Part shown: positions 1 to 10,993 of the stretch, one piece after another | How positions within the stretch are numbered: position 1 is the stretch's first letter | How the letters are laid out: each line of letters begins with the position of its first letter | NCBI GenBank assembly: GCA_034766995.1 | Contig: CM068315.1 | Coordinates: forward strand, 6,837,685-6,901,684 | DNA: 64,000 nt | Direction: 5' to 3' | DNA from: Acanthacorydalis orientalis | Lineage: Eukaryota > Arthropoda > Insecta > Megaloptera > Corydalidae | The notes under the pieces: model-generated | Told to the model about the DNA's origin: nothing | Seen by the model: the letters and a program-made list of their open reading frames with translations, nothing else | The model's database searches: none | Translations under genes and position numbers: made by a program

Positions 1-195
1 ATATATATATATATATATATATATATATTCGATGGCACAAATCAATTTTATTAAAATATACGGTTAGTAATTTTAAAAATTCTTTTAAATACTTGCTCTT
101 TTCACAGCTACTAATTTTTAAATTTGTTGTGATTCTATGACTGAATATAATACTTAGATTCTCTATTTACATATGAATATATGTGTATAAAATAT

Positions 196-253
<58 letters not shown>

Positions 254-450
254 TTTTTTTTCGATGGCACAAATCAATTTTATTAAAATATACGGTTCGT
301 AATTTTATATATTTTTTTTAAATACTTGCTCTTTCCATAATTACTAGTTTTTAAATTTGTGTGATTCTATGACTGAATATATTCAGTCATAGAGTCTAAG
401 TATTATAATACTTAGATTCAGTATTTACATATTACATTATCTTAAATATC
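1..450. repeat. Tandem duplication of a ~150-bp segment separated by (TA)n
   Basis: The segment starting TCGATGGCACAAATC at 29 and running to about 176 recurs at 262-432 with few substitutions. Both copies follow a (TA)n tract (1-29 and 198-249), so the repeating unit appears to be (TA)n plus the unique segment. The array may continue to the left of the window. Copy 2 contains 26 bp that copy 1 lacks, and these complete two adjacent perfect palindromes (366-393 and 395-416). No reading frame is conserved between copies. Confidence 0.85.
366..416. repeat. Two adjacent perfect palindromes
   Basis: Positions 366-393 are a 28-bp perfect palindrome centred on GAATATATTC. Positions 395-416 are a 22-bp perfect palindrome centred on TATTATAATA. 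One base separates them. Copy 1 of the surrounding repeat has only the left half of the first and the right half of the second, directly joined. Confidence 0.9.
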
Positions 451-603
451 TTCTCTCGTGGTTTATTCTGATTTAAATGATTAAGTGTTTTTCTTTTCAA
501 ATGTGTTTTATAATATTTTTAATCCCACTTGATTGACATTTTTTTAAGTGCTTTTATCTTTCTTAGTTCTCAATCAGCAAACAGAATTTATTGATTGGAA
601 TGA

Positions 604-626
604 ATATATATATGAATATATACTCG

Positions 627-682
<56 letters not shown>
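604..682. repeat. (TA)n tract, ~79 bp with interruptions
   Basis: TA run containing TATACTCGTATA and TATG variants. Confidence 0.95.
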
Positions 683-687
<5 letters not shown>

Positions 688-1144
688 GTGTTATACGTTT
701 ATATTAAATGCATTCCTTAAGAAATCTAATTTCAAAATTTCCCTTTAGAATTCAGAAGACGTGCTCATGGTAATTTTAAATGCTATACTAATTTGTTTAT
801 AGTTATGAAACTTTCTTACTCTTATTCAAATTGATAAAACATAAAACTTTTAAGTGCAGTTTTTCCGTCAAAGAAGAATAAAGTGTTTTAATTTAGTATT
901 TAATTCAATCAAATTTCAACGCAATAAATTACGGTACTAATGTGGAATTATTAACCGATTTAATGTACACAGACAGTTCGTATAAAGATGAGTAAATATA
1001 TTACTGTGTCGGGAAATCGTAAAAGTTGGATTTAATAAACTCTAAATTGTATTAAGTAGATAAGCTACTCAGATCTAATTATTTTAAATGTTTAAAGAGT
1101 GGAGTTTTTTTTATCTACCGCATATTTATTTACAATATATACGA

Positions 1145-1185
<41 letters not shown>

Positions 1186-1195
1186 TATGTATATA

Positions 1196-1238
<43 letters not shown>
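1145..1238. repeat. (TA)n tract, ~94 bp with interruptions
   Basis: TA run with ATAGATATG and TATG interruptions. It is preceded by TATACGAGTATA, the reverse complement of the variant at 604-682. Confidence 0.95.
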
Positions 1239-1241
<3 letters not shown>

Positions 1242-2118
1242 TGAGAGAAAAACGTTTAATGAAAATTTATTGTAACGTTATTGGGTAACGGTTATAATTT
1301 TTATACTGCTTTCAAACGATACTTGCAAATATTTTTGGAAACGAAAATAACTGGAAATATGAAGGAATTAAGAATCGTTTATTGTTTTAGAATAAAATAA
1401 AACAATAAGATATATTCGTGTGATACATTTTGTGTTCATATTAAATTTAGCATATGTTTCCATTTTATAAATTATATGTAGGAATAAACATTCTCTCGTT
1501 TCTTTTTAAACTTTGTGTCGACACATTTTTCGGCGAGACTATCATAAAAAGACAATTTCAGTCAATCAATTTAAATGGATAAATAAATAATTCCATTATG
1601 AATTGAATTAAGAAATAATCAAGAACTCAATTTTATGTCGATAGAAAAAGCGATAAAGTAACGAGATTGCGAATCAGCAAATTGACATAAATACTTTTAT
1701 CGATTATATTTGTTAAATATAAAGAGTATTATGAACTTATATATATATATATATATAACAGCTATGATATAGGAGAGAATATAAATTGAAACTAATGGGC
1801 ATTTGAATCCATTTACAATTTGATGCTGTTGTTTATATATACATATATTTATGTACAAATGCATGAATGATTTTATAAAATAAGAATGTTTTCATTTACA
1901 TAAAACTCAAGTTTGGATTAGCTTTCAAAGTCGCAATGCTGATATATTACGAAGTATTTGGATCATGTAACTTTTCAACAATTGTGTATTCTAATTAATT
2001 GGGTTTGTACAATTTGATTGATGAATCGATTTCAATATCCATTTTATTTTCCAGAACAGGGAAGTGTTATATGGAAATAGTACTATATTTCTTACTTATA
2101 TATACATACACACACACA

Positions 2119-2158
<40 letters not shown>

Positions 2159-2268
2159 CGAGTGCCATAAAATGATACATATTAAGTAAATATTAATTTT
2201 TTTAAACAAATACATTTCGTTACAATGTAGCAAAATTATTTATCTATCTATCTATATGTATGTATATA

Positions 2269-2557
2269 CAGTAGTGCACCCAGAGGAGGACGGTAATAGA
2301 TCCTCGTGCCCCCCTCCCTAATCGAAAAGGGAAAAACACTAAAAAACAAAACAAAATCATCTACGAAAATGCTCCTATATACATAAAGAGATTAATGTAA
2401 TTACGACTGAAGTAATTCAAGAGCTTTCTAAAAGGAAAACTGGATTTTATTCTTTACATAAATTTTTATAATCATCTAATGAATTTTTTTTGAATTCACA
2501 TTAACAGTTTTTTTATTTGTTCAATTCCCTCCTCAAGATTAATTACTGACGGCTCCA

Positions 2558-2560
<3 letters not shown>
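2269..2560. mobile_element. Candidate hAT-like MITE (weak)
   Basis: This block of higher complexity lies between a TATC/TATG run and a (TA)n tract. The left edge reads CAGTAGTGCACCCAGAGGAGG. The right edge, read on the other strand, begins AGTGGAGCC and reaches GAGGAGGG further in, so the ends are loosely inverted. Ends of the form CAGTGG...CCAGAGG are typical of hAT elements. No transposase is seen. The family call is an inference from end sequence only. Confidence 0.35.
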
Positions 2561-2615
<55 letters not shown>

Positions 2616-2700
2616 CGCGTCTGAATATTTTTTAACGTATTTAGAAAAAATATAATTATCATAAATATATTTAAGATATAAAAAATTAAATTTATTATTG

Positions 2701-2833
2701 GGAAGTATTTTAGTTCATTTGTATTTTAGTATTAAATTGAATTAAAATACTAAAAAAAATAACATGTCTTTCCTTAACCCCTGCCCTCACCTTTTAATAC
2801 TTCCATGTGGAAACCTAAATTGAATCACCTATA
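2701..2833. mobile_element. Foldback MITE family B, copy B1 (left arm decayed)
   Basis: The right end reads TTTTAATACTTCCATGTGG followed by AAACCTAAATTGAATCACC, the terminal arm shared with B2, B3 and B4. The central palindromic core (TTTTAGTATTAAATTGAATT type) is present, but the left arm is no longer recognisable. Non-coding. Confidence 0.7.
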
Positions 2834-3406
2834 GTTTGTTTCGGTAGTAAAATTGTTTCTCTGAATATTTGTCCCTTTATCCTCTATAACAATTTTTGAA
2901 ACATGTTTCGTTATTAATAGACACACTGATATTCTTTCAATCACATTGTGATTTAAAATAAAATATACATTCAGAATTTTAAAACTTAGTTTGTACATAA
3001 ATAGTTTAATAGTGTATAGATAAACGAGAGTTAATTATTAGAGTGAAGAAAATCAAAATTCAATATCAAGTAATGTCATGTGTCTGATTTAAGAGAAAAT
3101 AAAAATATTTATTAATTGACAATATCTAAACGATTATTAAATGTAAAATGTATAATAAAGTTAAAGGAACATGTTTAAATCAGTACTACTGAAATTTTTG
3201 TTGTTTCCAGTTTGTAAAACTATACAGTAAAAACTATATTATAATGCACACAAAAAAATTGCAATGTAATAAAATCCATTCTCATGGTTTAATATAATCA
3301 ATGACTATCGAAGAAATTATTAAATCGAGTTAGATTGATTTCTGTCTAATCTTGTTTGTAATCATAATTTATTTTGAGTATTGTTTCTGTCCAGTTCGAT
3401 CTATTT

Positions 3407-3408
<2 letters not shown>

Positions 3409-3444
<36 letters not shown>

Positions 3445-3445
3445 T

Positions 3446-3481
<36 letters not shown>
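3409..3481. repeat. (TA)n tract
   Basis: Interrupted TA dinucleotide tract directly upstream of repeat C1. The second copy, C2, has the same arrangement. Confidence 0.95.
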
Positions 3482-3482
<1 letters not shown>

Positions 3483-3484
<2 letters not shown>

Positions 3485-3704
3485 ATTCTTTTTACAGTTG
3501 TGTAAATAATTACTTACATTATGTTAATTAAATTAAATCATGTTTTACATACAGGTTTTCTAATATGGATAAGGATGATAAATAGGGTAATAGTTAACTG
3601 ATTTTTAATGTAAAATAAATTGACTATTTTTTTATCCTATATTCTTTAGAGAATCTGAATGGTTCTAGGAGAAAATCTAGATATTATATGAATCTGAAAG
3701 AGAT

Positions 3705-3707
<3 letters not shown>
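3483..3707. repeat. Dispersed repeat C, copy C1
   Basis: A ~225-bp segment that recurs at 5408-5633 with substitutions and small indels. Both begin AAGATTCTTTTTACA right after a (TA)n tract and end near ATATGAAT-TGAAAG. No terminal inverted repeats and no shared open frame are visible. It could be an unclassified mobile element fragment or a local duplication. The family is not recognised. Confidence 0.8.
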
Positions 3708-3752
<45 letters not shown>

Positions 3753-3760
3753 GTATGCCT

Positions 3761-3850
3761 ATATAAACATTCTGGCAGATAGATTATTTTTTGCAATGTG
3801 TTGTTTTATAAAGTTTTTTTGTGGCCACTTTTGATTATATATATATATAA
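3761..3850. repeat. Dispersed repeat E, copy E1
   Basis: ATATAAACATTCTGGCAGAT and the following ~70 bp match 34151-34236, including the stretches AGATTATTTTTT and TTTTGATTATATATA. Both copies begin and end in TA-rich sequence. No coding content. Identity is unknown. Confidence 0.75.
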
Positions 3851-4249
3851 AAAGGTTTTAATTCTGTTATGTTAAAACGTGTAATTTTTTAACAATGATA
3901 TAAAGATCTAATTAAAGGTAATTAGTTTACACTGTTATAAATTATAATTAATGGTACATATTAAATAGATAACAGGTACTTTAAAGTTATATTAATTCTT
4001 ATCAGTATGTTTTAAGATATTTATTATTTTCAGTAGAAAGTTCTTGAATGTTAATTCTTCCTAAAATTAATTTCAACGTGTTGTAAATGAAATTGTTGTT
4101 ATACTAAGGATTTAAGTTCATTGGCCTTACATTTAAAAGATTATTTTATCGATATTGAAAAGTATTGTGCTTGTATATTTTTCGTATATTTTTTGAGTAG
4201 GTAAAATTTAAAAATGATTTTATCATCTTAAAACATAACAATTGGTTGA

Positions 4250-4448
4250 TTAACACCTTGTGCTTGTATTTTTTTTTGAAAAATAATGCTTTCAAAATGG
4301 CTATTGAAATTGAAAGGAAGTATCTACAAATCTGACACATATGTGTACTTAACTATATAATGATTGCACGAGTCTAACTCGTGATTGACTAATAAACTGT
4401 TTTCTGGATTTTACGAGTCAGACTCGTGATTTATGCACAAGGAGTTAA
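4250..4448. mobile_element. piggyBac-type MITE with TTAA ends
   Basis: The left end TTAACACCTTGTGC (4250-4263) and right end GCACAAGGAGTTAA (4435-4448) are inverted copies with one mismatch in 14. Both outer edges are TTAA, the target site used by piggyBac transposons. Inside the right half, two short inverted repeats CACGAGT-ACTCGTG (about 4367-4383) and ACGAGTC-GACTCGT (about 4413-4427) lie about 45 bp apart. At ~199 bp with no transposase it must be non-autonomous. The superfamily call rests on TTAA plus TIR. The open frame crossing it at 4146-4340 (minus) is not considered real. Confidence 0.75.
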
Positions 4449-4535
4449 GAAAGAATTATTTGAGAAAATAATTATAGTAGAGGTATTTTTAGTGACAATG
4501 TTGTCATTAGTAATAAATTTTACTCACATAAAAAG

Positions 4536-4575
4536 CACTCTAATTACATATGTATTAAAATATGTAATTAGAGTG
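4536..4575. repeat. Perfect 15-bp inverted repeat (hairpin)
   Basis: CACTCTAATTACATA (4536-4550) is exactly complementary to 4561-4575, with a 10-nt spacer. No T-run or gene context suggests a terminator. Function unknown. Confidence 0.9.
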
Positions 4576-5362
4576 TAAAATATGTATTAGTGTTTTATAT
4601 GAAAAAGTAATTTTTATAAACATTCTGACTAACTATATGATTTTAAATGTAATTTTCAGGGACTTCCTAGTCAAATTTTAGCAGAAAAATTATATAACAC
4701 AACTAAACTTTCAGTGTTTTAAATAAAAATGTTATCCTATAGAAATAAAACTTTGATTTCAACATTCGTTTAGTTATGATCTTTTGAAGTATTAAGTGAA
4801 CAAATCCAATTCAATTGATTCCATTTACGTTCTATTCATACAAATATTTCGCTCGGCATGCACTTTATCGAACGGTATCGAGAATCTTGTTTCAAAAACA
4901 TTAAATTAAATTATTTATGTAGTGGCTGTGTACTCAAAATTGAAATTTGATCTTTTTAGGAATTTAATTTACATTCTTCTCTTTTCGCTATTCTTTGTAT
5001 AAAATATTTTTATGTTGCAATTTAGTATATAAAATACAAAACCGGTGTAATGTTTATTCATCTTATATATATTTTTTTTATTTAAATTCATTGTGTATTT
5101 ATAATTTAATTCCCAAATCTCAGCAATAATGAAGTCATTATTCACTCATGGAATTACTTACGCGCCAATTATTTACTGTTTCTTGTACATGCAGAGTGTA
5201 TATTATGTATCCCGCATTAATTTTCGGAGATTAAATGAGATAAACATATTTATAATTAAATAAGGACTGGAGATAAGTGAAATAAATATTTTAAATTAAT
5301 TGTAAGTTGAATAAGAAGAAAATTAAAATGAATTTCATATAGTAAAAATTATATATTTTTAT

Positions 5363-5407
<45 letters not shown>
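4576..5407. other. Gene-free A+T-rich stretch
   Basis: No gene or recognisable element seen. A slightly more complex patch lies at 5150-5230 (TTACGCGCCAATT). A (TA)n tract at 5365-5404 leads directly into repeat C2. Confidence 0.6.
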
Positions 5408-5409
<2 letters not shown>

Positions 5410-5633
5410 AGATTCTTTTTACAATTGTTTAAATAATTACTTATATTATTTTAATTAAATTAAACCGTGTTTTATATACAGGTTTTCAATAAGGGTAAGG
5501 ATGATTAATAAGGTAATAATTAAATTATTTTTGATGTAAAATAAACTGACTAATTTTTTATCTTGTATTCTTTAGAAACTTTGAAGGATTGTGGCGGTAA
5601 ATCTAGAGATTATATGAATATGAAAGGGAGATT
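5408..5633. repeat. Dispersed repeat C, copy C2
   Basis: Second copy of the repeat at 3483-3707 in the same orientation, about 1.9 kb downstream. It again starts directly after a (TA)n tract. Numerous substitutions show the duplication is not recent. Confidence 0.8.
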
Positions 5634-5898
5634 TTTAAATATCTTTGAGCAAGTGTTAAATTGATTTTGATGAAGTATTAAACACTTTATATCTTTATTT
5701 TTTAAAGTAACTTTCTAGCAAGTTTTTTTAAAGAACATATATTAAGTTCCGATTTAAATAGTGTTAATTTATTTATAAAATCTCAGAAAAAACATTCAAT
5801 ATACACCAATTTATTATATATAAAAACTTCTTATATCAGTAAACAAAAATAAATATAATGTGATATTCATTCCGCTTTAAAATATGTTTTTTATACAA

Positions 5899-6075
5899 TG
5901 GAAGTATTAAAAGAGGGCACAGTGTTTAAGAAAAGTCATGTTATTTTTTTATTTAGTATTTTAGTTCAATTCAATACTAAAATACAATTCAACTAAAATA
6001 TTAAATGGTGGATAACATGTTTTTTCTAATTTTTGCTTTTTTTTAATACTTTTTTTTTAAGTCGAATCTCCCTAT
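5899..6075. mobile_element. Foldback MITE family B, copy B2
   Basis: The left arm TGGAAGTATTAAAAGAGGGC and right arm TTTTTAATACTTTTTTTTTAAG pair as an imperfect long hairpin. The core TTTAGTATTTTAGTTCAATT pairs with AATACAATTCAACTAAAATA. Arms and core match B4. The outermost bases are eroded, ending in GAATCTCCCTATA. Non-coding. Confidence 0.75.
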
Positions 6076-6087
6076 ATATATATATAT

Positions 6088-6565
6088 ATTGAATCAATCA
6101 TAACGCTACTTTAAATTTAAATATTTTTTCGTCGATTTAGGATTTTGAAGTTTCAACCTTAGGATTAAAAAATATCAAATATATTCGCTTTAAATAACTG
6201 GCATAAACTCTAGTAAACACAATGCCCTCCGAAAAGCATCATATTAAACATTGCATACTTTAGGCATTTCAGTTTAAACAAAGGCTGTCGAATCCGCGGG
6301 AATGATTTGTTCAGTTTTAGAAAAAGGTGTTGTGATGCATAAAACATGCAAACAATGCTAAAATAGTGGAAGTGGTCCGAAAACGCATTATGACTTCATC
6401 GACTTAAAGCATCAACCTTTTTTTCGACAAGAGATTCGTCAGTTACGCGACATATGGAGCAGTTAAATAAAATAACGGGGAACAATTTGAGGATTATAAC
6501 GTATTCCATTTTTTCGTAAACATTCATTTATTATAAAAAAGGCACCAAATTAATTTGTACACTTA

Positions 6566-6566
<1 letters not shown>
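6088..6566 (+). mobile_element. Mini-mariner family A, copy A1
   Basis: Internally deleted mariner. The left terminal repeat is lost into a (TA)n tract, but the adjoining ATTGAATCAATCATAAC is kept. The right end GGCACCAAATTAATTTGTAC ACTTAA is present. At about 6285-6350 the plus strand encodes AVESAGMICSVL and HKTC, matching the N-terminal helix-turn-helix part of mariner transposases. At 6380-6490 it switches to the family's C-terminal end, with a QLRDIWS remnant of the LPxRWxKVI motif. The catalytic core is absent. Stops and indels make it non-coding. Confidence 0.8.
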
Positions 6567-6597
<31 letters not shown>

Positions 6598-6599
6598 AT

Positions 6600-6936
6600 A
6601 TTTGTACGTATTAAATTACATAATGTTAAATGTAACATCATGAAAGAGCCAACCAAGTACACATGTGTACTGTAGTGATTTAATTTGCATAATTGAAAAT
6701 AGGCACAATTGAATTTAAAGCCTACAAATTTATATAGATTAACACAAATATCCTGTTTATAATTATAGTAGTTCAGAGAGTAATAATTGCTATAATAATC
6801 AGTATATCTAGTTGAATCTGTATCATGAACAAGTGTATATTAATTAATACAGTGTATATTAACGATTCGTGATTGAAAAGTGTCAACAATCGAATTGGTC
6901 TATCAGAGAATAAATATTTAAATACTTTGTACGTAT

Positions 6937-6981
<45 letters not shown>

Positions 6982-7155
6982 TTAAACAATACTTTTTGAA
7001 CAAAATTTGATTTGTTCCTTTGTATTATATTCACAACTCAATAAATTTCCGTTATTAATCAATTTATTTTTATATTTTTTGTATGTAATTAAATTACTAT
7101 TACTTTGTATTTTAATACTTTTCATGATTTAATATTGTATTGATTTATTTACTAA

Positions 7156-7193
<38 letters not shown>

Positions 7194-7389
7194 CAAAATT
7201 ATCCACAAAAATTTGTCGATGACGTCGACTAATTTATTTATGACATTGAGATTTCATGCTATCCAAACATGTTTATCTCATACATAAAACAATAATTTGT
7301 CTGCGATAATGATTATATAGCCATAAATGAGTTTTAAAAAATATGTTTGTTGTTTGATTCGGTTACATGGAAAGGCTTATAATTGATAA
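6600..7389. other. Gene-free stretch with (TA)n tracts
   Basis: (TA)n tracts at about 6938-6976 and 7157-7191. The open frame at 6773-7003 (minus) is largely TA-derived. No other element recognised. Confidence 0.6.
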
Positions 7390-7428
7390 GTGGGCGAGCG
7401 CAGCCAGCAGGGGGAGAAGCCACATACA
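7390..7428 (-). mobile_element. Decayed end of GC-hairpin element F, copy F2
   Basis: GGCGAGCGCAGCCAGCAGGG followed by GGAGAAGCCACATAC matches, with several substitutions, the reverse complement of the start of F1 (34002-34040), which reads GACGAGCGAAGCAAGTAGGG then GGCGGAGCCCCCTTG. As in F1, the GC-rich end faces a (TA)n tract. Only this end is recognisable. Confidence 0.55.
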
Positions 7429-7429
<1 letters not shown>

Positions 7430-7468
<39 letters not shown>

Positions 7469-7723
7469 TATTTTATTTTTATATTTTTGACTTCATATCA
7501 TTTTTAATGTAGTAAGATGTCTATTTTTATTAAAATGAAATTTGTTATTTATATATTGAAATATTGAATTAGGATTATTGATTTTTATGAAAAATGATGT
7601 CCCAATCAAAAGATTAATATTTATATAGTTTTTTAGTCGAAAAGTGCAAATAATTTTTGATCAGATTATATGTTTTTATTTTATTTACAATTAACAATTA
7701 TAATCTTTGAGAAAAAATATTTA

Positions 7724-7767
<44 letters not shown>

Positions 7768-8786
7768 TAAAGGCCTGAACACTATTATTATATTCATATT
7801 TTGATGACAAATGACAGATATTATCAACTTATATTAGAATGTTTGATATTGCACTGAGCAATTCAATGTATGCCGTTATTTCTTTAATAGTACAAAAATA
7901 TTTAATCTGTCTATAGTTTATATTTTATTGAGAGAGCAAATGAAATAGATGACTTAACACTAAAAGTGAAATAGGATGTCAGGATAAATTGGGTGGAATA
8001 GGCCGTATGGTACTCATGATTCATGATACAGTGGTAAATATCTTATTGTATCCGGTATTTGATTTAGGTAGCTATATATATAAAATCCTTTATCTTTTTT
8101 ATTTATTTCAAAATAAAGCTTTTGACACTGTAGCTAATTTTAGTTTTCTAAATGTATGTTTCTGTCTCTTTTGACCTCTAAAAACACCCTATTAAAAATG
8201 TAGAAAAAAAAATGTAAATTAAAAATGTATAATTGCTCAAATTATATATCAGTCATTTGAATTATCGTTTATGCACATTTTGATAGCGATACCATCATCT
8301 TAAGATCAAAAAAATACAGAATATTGTGACACAGCGCTCTGAGGATGACGAATAATCAAAATGATCAATAATCAGTTACTAAATATTGTTGGTCAAAAAA
8401 TGCTTTTCTGGTTTGGAACACTGAAGAATTCACTTATGTAACATAATTTATATGAAAAAATTGTTCCTTTATTCGTGTAGTTATTTTTTTTTATTTTGTT
8501 TAAACTTTTATTTAAATAACAAAATTATTTTGAAAATATTTAGTCTTTAGTTTAGTTTCTTTTTTGTTTTATTTAAGAATGATGTTTTAGTTCAATTGTT
8601 GTTTATGTAAAAAACTAAAATTAATTGATTGTTAAATGTTTTTAACCGTTAATATAATTTTTATTTTCAGTTAAGTTCTATTTAAATTCTGTTAGATGAA
8701 CTATATCCTTAAAGTGAAAAGTAAACTTTGGAATTAATTTCCATTATCAAGAAATATTTTTGTACACTACTGTTCTTTTCAATAAA

Positions 8787-8866
<80 letters not shown>

Positions 8867-9176
8867 AAAGAGCTTAAAATGAAAGCGTAGGAAGATGATA
8901 ATTTTGGAAAAAATATTTATTACCCTACAAAAATACGTGATAATGTAAAGAGAAGTTGAGTTCGACTTCAGAATTAGTTTTTCTCGTCACTGTTGTGTAC
9001 TGTTTGTACAGAAAATTGAAAATAAATATCTGTCAAGTGCTGAAAAGTGTACCTACTCGTGTAAACGCTGATCCTAATATAAAAATAACCAATTGTATTT
9101 TATTGAGAACCTTTAAATTCTTCATACGACATGTCGGCTGTATATTTTATTAATTCTGACTACATAAATACCAGTG

Positions 9177-9230
<54 letters not shown>

Positions 9231-9801
9231 TTATTATTTAATAATATAATTTTTAAGATTATATTCTTTAAATATTTCTAAATTTAGTTTTTCTCAGTAA
9301 CTTTGAAAAATATTGAAATATAATATTTCAGTTTCTAATTGTACAAAAATTACGTTATTATAATTTATTGAGAATAATACAATAATTTTTTGAAAATATG
9401 TTGTATATAAGGATTAAAAAAAGAAGTAAAATCATGTATAATAAATATTTGTTTAAAATATCTTTCTCTCTCTCTCTTTATATATATATATATATATATA
9501 TGTAGACAGACAGATTTATTGTTAATCGATCTGAAAGAAAGTTATTTTTGATACATGAAATTTTTAATTGCTTAGTTAAAAGAAAAAGTATAATGATATT
9601 TGTATAATGAATGCTAAATCAAAAAATTATTTTTTTAATATATGATAACTACTGTATTAAAATTAAAAAAATAAAATATATTAAAAGAAATATTTCAAAT
9701 ATTAAAAGCATAAAGGATAAAAAAACAGCTATGTGAAAGGAATTTCAAAGAAGTAAATATTTCATGTGTCAAAATTATTGTCAATATCTTAACTACACAG
9801 T

Positions 9802-9846
<45 letters not shown>

Positions 9847-9940
9847 ATGTATATTTAATAATTATTTCCAGTTTTAAAACAATATAAAAAAATCTGTTTT
9901 ACATAAAAAGTGAACAGTTAAAATTTAAAATGCATTTTAC
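7430..9940. other. Gene-free stretch; (TA)n tracts only
   Basis: (TA)n at 7430-7464, 7728-7769, 8789-8864 (76 bp, uninterrupted), 9184-9226, 9480-9501 (preceded by a CT run) and 9805-9831 (followed by a GT run). The open frames at 7989-8174 and 8956-9153 resemble no known protein and have no supporting context, so they are treated as chance. Confidence 0.6.
8789..8864. repeat. (TA)n tract, 76 bp perfect
   Basis: Uninterrupted TA run. Confidence 0.97.
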
Positions 9941-10149
9941 AAATCTGCGACTGTAGAACATCGTTTACTCTTCATGCTTCACGTAGAGCATTTTTTATTC
10001 CTCGAGTTATAATTGAATCTTCAAACCAGTCTAAATTTTTTTAATGTACGTTTATTTGATGGCAATTCGTATATACATAATGTAATGATTTTTCCACGCA
10101 AAAAAACAGCAATGTTTATGTTGTACATAAAACATTTTAACACCTCTGT

Positions 10150-10560
10150 AGCAATAATTGAATCTTGGATGGGTGGCAAGAGTCGCGGATATACCAGTAC
10201 GGTATGGCTTCTGTTGATGTGTTAGATAAACGTCTCTATGGATAGAGTGTAACGGCGGGTCGGTTCGATGAGATGGAATGAATAGGTGAAACGAGTAGTG
10301 GGTGATATGGATTGGTGTGGGAATAGATGGACGTACTCTAACAACAACACTTCCCTAATTAGGTTATCAAGGTGGTGTGTCGATTGGTAGCAATGGCGAC
10401 GCTTTGCCTACGAGTACAACATCCACTGGGCACTAAAATATCACCGAATAAATTTGCATTTTAGCTTTAGCCAGTCGGCGCTTAATGAAAGCTACTGAAC
10501 GACTATGCTTCTGTACACTACAGTTATACATGAAACAACCCGTCACGCTTTTGGGAATTC
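10150..10560. other. Higher-complexity, GC-richer island (possible conserved non-coding element)
   Basis: This block differs sharply from its surroundings. It lacks TA tracts and is enriched in G+C and CpG (for example GTAACGGCGGGTCGGTTCGA and AGCAATGGCGACGCTTTGCC). It contains an exact octamer ATTTGCAT near 10457 and homeodomain-like TAAT cores. It has no terminal repeats and no long open frame. Conserved regulatory sequence, an untranslated exon, or a unique transposon piece are all possible. Only comparison with other genomes would decide. Confidence 0.4.
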
Positions 10561-10912
10561 ATTTAAGTATAGTGTATTTGCGTGAAAGAACATTTTTCTG
10601 CGCGTTTATGAAAATAACATTAATAAAAGTGTTCGTTTTTTTTTAAATAAAATTATGTACGTACGGGTTCATTGTATATCTTATTTTTCATTATCGTGTT
10701 GTCAATTAGTTTGTAATTAATAATAGCTATATATATTTTTTATTGCAGCATGACTCAACATTTATGTGTTTTGGTGATTGTTATTTATTTTAGTAACATT
10801 TTTTCAATATAATTTTTTTAATTTTATTTTTAATATCACTGTAATTAAAATTTATAATATTTTTTGGACAAATTTAATTATATAAATCAGGTATTGAAAA
10901 TATATCTAAATT

Positions 10913-10914
<2 letters not shown>

Positions 10915-10958
<44 letters not shown>

Positions 10959-10978
10959 ACATATATATATATATGTAT
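10915..10978. repeat. (TA)n tract with G/C interruptions
   Basis: TA tract containing TATGTATA and TATACATA variants. It produces the Tyr-Ile part of the open frame at 10864-11229. Confidence 0.9.
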
Positions 10979-10993
10979 GTATGTATGCATTCT

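Larger units (their letters stand above)
434..2268. other. Gene-free A+T-rich stretch with (TA)n tracts
   Basis: No coding potential is seen. The stretch holds (TA)n tracts at 604-682, 1145-1238, 1739-1757 and 2123-2156, and a short TATC run near 2239-2255. The open frame at 548-748 is mostly Tyr-Ile from the TA tract and is not taken as a gene. Confidence 0.7.

Noticed and set aside
8230..8420. Partial similarity to 18230-18430 around AATCAGTTA...AATATT-TTGATCA
   Set aside because: About 40 loosely matching A+T-rich bases without defined boundaries. Too weak to call a repeat.
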